Assembly (NCBI RefSeq): GCF_026870175.2
Contig: NZ_CP113977.2
Location: 2,790,001 to 2,854,000, forward strand
Source: Flavobacterium aestivum
Lineage (GTDB): Bacteria; Bacteroidota; Bacteroidia; Flavobacteriales; Flavobacteriaceae
Reading direction: 5' to 3'
Length of the DNA: 64,000 nt
Below, piece by piece: positions 61,590 to 64,000 of the stretch. The position numbers were made by a program, and so were the translations under genes. The notes under the pieces are model-generated. The model saw only the letters and a program-made list of their open reading frames with translations, ran no database searches and was not told the origin of the DNA. Each line of letters starts with the position of its first letter. The stretch's first letter is position 1.

Positions 61590-62603
61590 TCAAGCATTCA
61601 ATTCTTCAATCATGACTGGGAAAATTTCCTTATGTGCATTTTTACCCAGAAAAATATCTAAGTGACTATAGGTGTCATACACATATAGTTTATGATAATC
61701 GGGTTTTGCTTTGTTGAAATAATTAAAAGAATTCTCTTGGCTTTTACTTTTGAAGCATTTGTTGCGTTTTCCTGCAAAAAACACGAAGCGGGCATCGGTT
61801 GCTGGCTTTGCATCAGCATAACGTTTTGTGCCATCAACAGAAACCAATGAGCCATAATGCACCCCTTTTCTTATATGTCTGAAAAAATGGATAGGGACAG
61901 GACCAAATTCATTTCTTATCCACTCTTTTGTCTCATTGTTGAGATTTTCTAACTCCCACAATGCTGGAAATCCCGAGCCGTAAATAAAGCTTACAAATTT
62001 TCCAACTGTAGTATCTTTTTCAAAATGGGTGCTAAGCACTAATGCTTTAAAAAATTTAGAACGAAAATCTGGAGCTAGATCACCCCAACGCGGATTGAGA
62101 TAAGTTGTTATGACACTGGCCATTTCAAGAATCACATCTAGTTTTACTCGTGACCAACTTGGCACAACGGGATGAAGCGAAACCGCATTCGTGACTATGG
62201 TCGTAACCTGAGGAATCAAGCCAAGAACTGCAGAAATCATAAAACTTGTTGAGCCTTGACAATGTATAATTGCTTTACAATTTTTGGTGTTACTTACTTC
62301 GCATACTTTTTGAATGGCTGCAGGATGGTCGTTTTTAGCTACTACATCCAAATCCCATTTATTGGCAGGTAACTCTGTACTTGCACGCCAATTTTCAAGA
62401 AATACATCATAGCCTGCATCGGCAAGCATATCCAATAAGTTTATTTTATTGGGAGGATTAAAAATATTTGCACGAACACCAGCGCCATGTACCAGTATTA
62501 CCGGTCCGCGATGTTTAGAACCTGTGTGCTTTAATCTCCACAGATTGCATTCAAAACCATCAAGGGCTTTAAAAGGAATAATATCAAATGTATGATTGGA
62601 CAT
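61590..62603 (-). CDS. Alpha/beta hydrolase with a cysteine in the nucleophile position
   Basis: This 337-residue alpha/beta-fold hydrolase has the oxyanion region PVILVHGAGVRANIF and a nucleophile elbow IIHCQGSTSF. The elbow residue is C115 instead of serine, so a Cys-His-Asp triad like dienelactone hydrolase is expected. The histidine is in DTYSHLDIFLGKNA. The family resembles hydrolase domains found together with cholesterol-oxidase-like GMC enzymes. It is the first gene of the four-gene unit. Confidence 0.85.
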   Translation of the reverse strand: MSNHTFDIIPFKALDGFECNLWRLKHTGSKHRGPVILVHGAGVRANIFNPPNKINLLDMLADAGYDVFLENWRASTELPANKWDLDVVAKNDHPAAIQKVCEVSNTKNCKAIIHCQGSTSFMISAVLGLIPQVTTIVTNAVSLHPVVPSWSRVKLDVILEMASVITTYLNPRWGDLAPDFRSKFFKALVLSTHFEKDTTVGKFVSFIYGSGFPALWELENLNNETKEWIRNEFGPVPIHFFRHIRKGVHYGSLVSVDGTKRYADAKPATDARFVFFAGKRNKCFKSKSQENSFNYFNKAKPDYHKLYVYDTYSHLDIFLGKNAHKEIFPVMIEELNA

Positions 62604-63103
62604 ATAACGATTATTAAGTTGTTATTGAGTCGACTTTTAAAAAAATCAAGTTTATGATAAACAAAATGATATATCTGTATCAAAATATATTACTTAATAT
62701 GTAAAAGGGATGATTGTTAATGTAATATATTTTGTATGAAATAAAATTAACAAAAATATAATTACAGCTTTTATGAATTGTAACTTTTATTAAATTTTAA
62801 AGGAAAGCAAGTTATTTTTGTGATTATTTCAAGATATATAAATGATTAATGTCTTTTTGTGTAATCATTTGATTATTAGAAGGTATTTGAGATTCATTCT
62901 AAAATCTTGAAGACATATTTTAATGATGAAACAAGGTTCTGTCGCATCTAAATCAACCTTGATTTTTAATTTTTGGTGTTCTTTTAATCAAAATTTGGAC
63001 GTAAAGAATAAATTTTGCAGTTGAACTATGCAGTTATTGAGGAACTTAATCTAAAAGCAAAGCAATCAGATTTAACAAAATCTTTACAGTCAATTTTTTT
63101 AAA
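62604..63103. other. Intergenic region between the hydrolase operon and the LytTR regulator
   Basis: This 500-bp AT-rich gap must contain the operon promoter. CAAAAATA at 62751-62758 reads TATTTTTG on the minus strand, a -7 box match, but no TTG is at the -33 position. The sequence AGGTTCTGTCGCATC near 62933 resembles an IS6-type terminal repeat, and a short open stretch near 63015-63100 follows it. Neither is strong. Confidence 0.35.
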
Positions 63104-63802
63104 TTATTCAACCAAAAAATCTTTTACCATTTTATATCTGGTTCGGCCAATAGGTAAAACTTCTTCATTTCTTAGTCTAAGCCCATATTGTGTACCAGGT
63201 TGGACAATGATTTCTATTGCCTCAGATATTTTCACGATATAGGATTTGTGAATGCGCAGAAATGATTCTGGAAGTAAGAGACTTAGATTTTCTAAGGTTT
63301 TATTATAGATTTCTATTTTGCCATCGGTAAGGTGAAGTTCAGTATATATGCCTGAACCTTTTATGTATTTGAGATCATTGATATTGATTAATGATTGTCT
63401 TCCTTTCTTTTTCACGGATAGGTATTTCAATTTATTTTCTGAAAAAGATTTTGATTTTATTCTTTGGCAAGCTTTAGCGAGACGTTCTTCATCAAAAGGT
63501 TTGGCTACAAAATCAAGCACTCCATATTCAAATGCCTTAATGGCTTTTTCTTTATAGGCAGATACGATAATGGTATGAAAACGTTCCGAGACTACTGACT
63601 CCAGCACATTAAATCCGTCTTCTCCATTTAAATTAAGATCCAGAAATAAAAGATCTATCAAGTTATCCTCAATATGCTTTATGCCTTCGGTTAAAGATTC
63701 TATGCAACGAAGCGATGTGATTTCATTACCAAAAATATCCCGAATCATCCGTTCCAGACGTTTGGCAATTCTAGCTTCATCTTCTATGATTAGGATATTC
63801 AT
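63104..63802 (-). CDS. LytTR-family response regulator
   Basis: This 232-residue regulator has a receiver domain (D55 in DLLFLDLNLNGEDGFN) and a C-terminal LytTR DNA-binding domain. The latter includes YLSVKKKGRQSLININDLKYIKGSG, LPESFLRIHKSYIV and VLPIGRTRYKMVKDF. Its start overlaps the upstream kinase stop by 4 bp (ATGA). LytTR proteins bind direct repeats near promoters. Its closest neighbour is the hydrolase/GMC unit 500 bp downstream, a possible target. Confidence 0.93.
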   Translation of the reverse strand: MNILIIEDEARIAKRLERMIRDIFGNEITSLRCIESLTEGIKHIEDNLIDLLFLDLNLNGEDGFNVLESVVSERFHTIIVSAYKEKAIKAFEYGVLDFVAKPFDEERLAKACQRIKSKSFSENKLKYLSVKKKGRQSLININDLKYIKGSGIYTELHLTDGKIEIYNKTLENLSLLLPESFLRIHKSYIVKISEAIEIIVQPGTQYGLRLRNEEVLPIGRTRYKMVKDFLVE

Positions 63803-64000
63803 GATTCTTCAATTATTAGTATAGTTTCCCATCCATTCTCTAGTGGGTTTGACAACAATTTCCAATGGTTAGGATAACTTTCCTGAAGTCTTGATTTAAT
63901 ATATTTTAATCCAGTTCCATCTTGTTGTATATCTTTTTTTGCATATTCCGGTCTTTGTTTAGCGAGAGTACGTAAGATGTATTGTTTGCTGTCTTTTTCT
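63799..64000 (-). CDS. C-terminal end of a LytS-type histidine kinase (partial)
   Basis: The last 66 codons of a minus-strand gene run off the right edge. They read ..DGTGLKYIKSRLQESY and end NGWETILIIEES, the G2 box and final strand of a HATPase domain typical of LytS/His_kinase sensors. The stop TGA overlaps the LytTR start (ATGA). The N-terminal part is outside the window. Confidence 0.85.
   Translation of the reverse strand, partial: EKDSKQYILRTLAKQRPEYAKKDIQQDGTGLKYIKSRLQESYPNHWKLLSNPLENGWETILIIEES

Noticed and set aside
63015..63242. 75-codon plus-strand gene
   Set aside because: More than half is antisense to the LytTR gene. Only the first 30 codons are free, and they match nothing I recognise.

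Overview
The window looks like chromosomal DNA from a Flavobacterium-like member of the Bacteroidota. It is very AT-rich and lacks clear Shine-Dalgarno sites. Several genes have TAnnTTTG-type -7 boxes upstream. Gene content fits: an OMP_b-brl_3 receptor with a carboxypeptidase-like N-domain, a porin-linked kdp operon, an AONS-like/dipeptide epimerase pair, PAAR-RHS, and four-helix-bundle (IVP) genes. I saw no rRNA, tRNA, CRISPR array, intact insertion sequence or prophage.

Region by region. 0-5.4 kb: ammonium transporter, PLP enzyme plus dipeptide epimerase, PH-domain protein, acetyltransferase. 5.9-11.3 kb: a PAAR-RHS polymorphic toxin whose stop overlaps the start of a leucine-rich-repeat protein, the likely immunity partner. 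11.3-22.7 kb: housekeeping and sensory genes (racemase, lipoprotein cytochrome c, ComM-type AAA protein, zinc peptidase, a very large hybrid kinase, aldehyde dehydrogenase). 22.9-26.7 kb: a metacaspase followed by a trypsin/V8-like serine protease, divergent from a NarL-type two-component pair. 26.7-28.7 kb: panB and an RluA-type pseudouridine synthase separated by an IVP gene. 29.0-41.4 kb: a potassium (Kdp) regulon containing a sigma-54 activator, a truncated sensor paralogue, a sigma-54-like promoter, two tiny membrane ORFs including kdpF, kdpA, an antisense IVP gene, kdpB, kdpC, a porin, an N-terminal-only KdpD and a separate histidine kinase. 41.5-52.1 kb: phosphatase lipoprotein, L-serine dehydratase, TonB-type receptor, ArsC, CPBP protease, MenE-like ligase, DoxX and an S41 peptidase. 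52.3-62.6 kb: a minus-strand cluster of alpha/beta hydrolase, acetoacetate-decarboxylase-like protein, metallophosphoesterase and GMC oxidoreductase, followed by a 1,314-residue protein that joins a DyP-type heme peroxidase to a glycyl-radical-enzyme domain. The right edge holds a LytTR regulator and the end of its kinase.

Three things stand out. First, the DyP peroxidase / glycyl-radical fusion, which has no radical-SAM activase beside it in the window. Second, the metacaspase-serine protease pair beside its own two-component system. Third, IVP genes placed inside two gene sets that are normally contiguous (panB-rluA and kdpA-kdpB). These sit among a family of degenerate tandem/inverted repeats that fills most kdp spacers. 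The kdp locus also appears to be controlled by an NtrC-type activator through a sigma-54 promoter rather than by an OmpR-type KdpE. All functions are inferred from reading the sequence; no database search was run.
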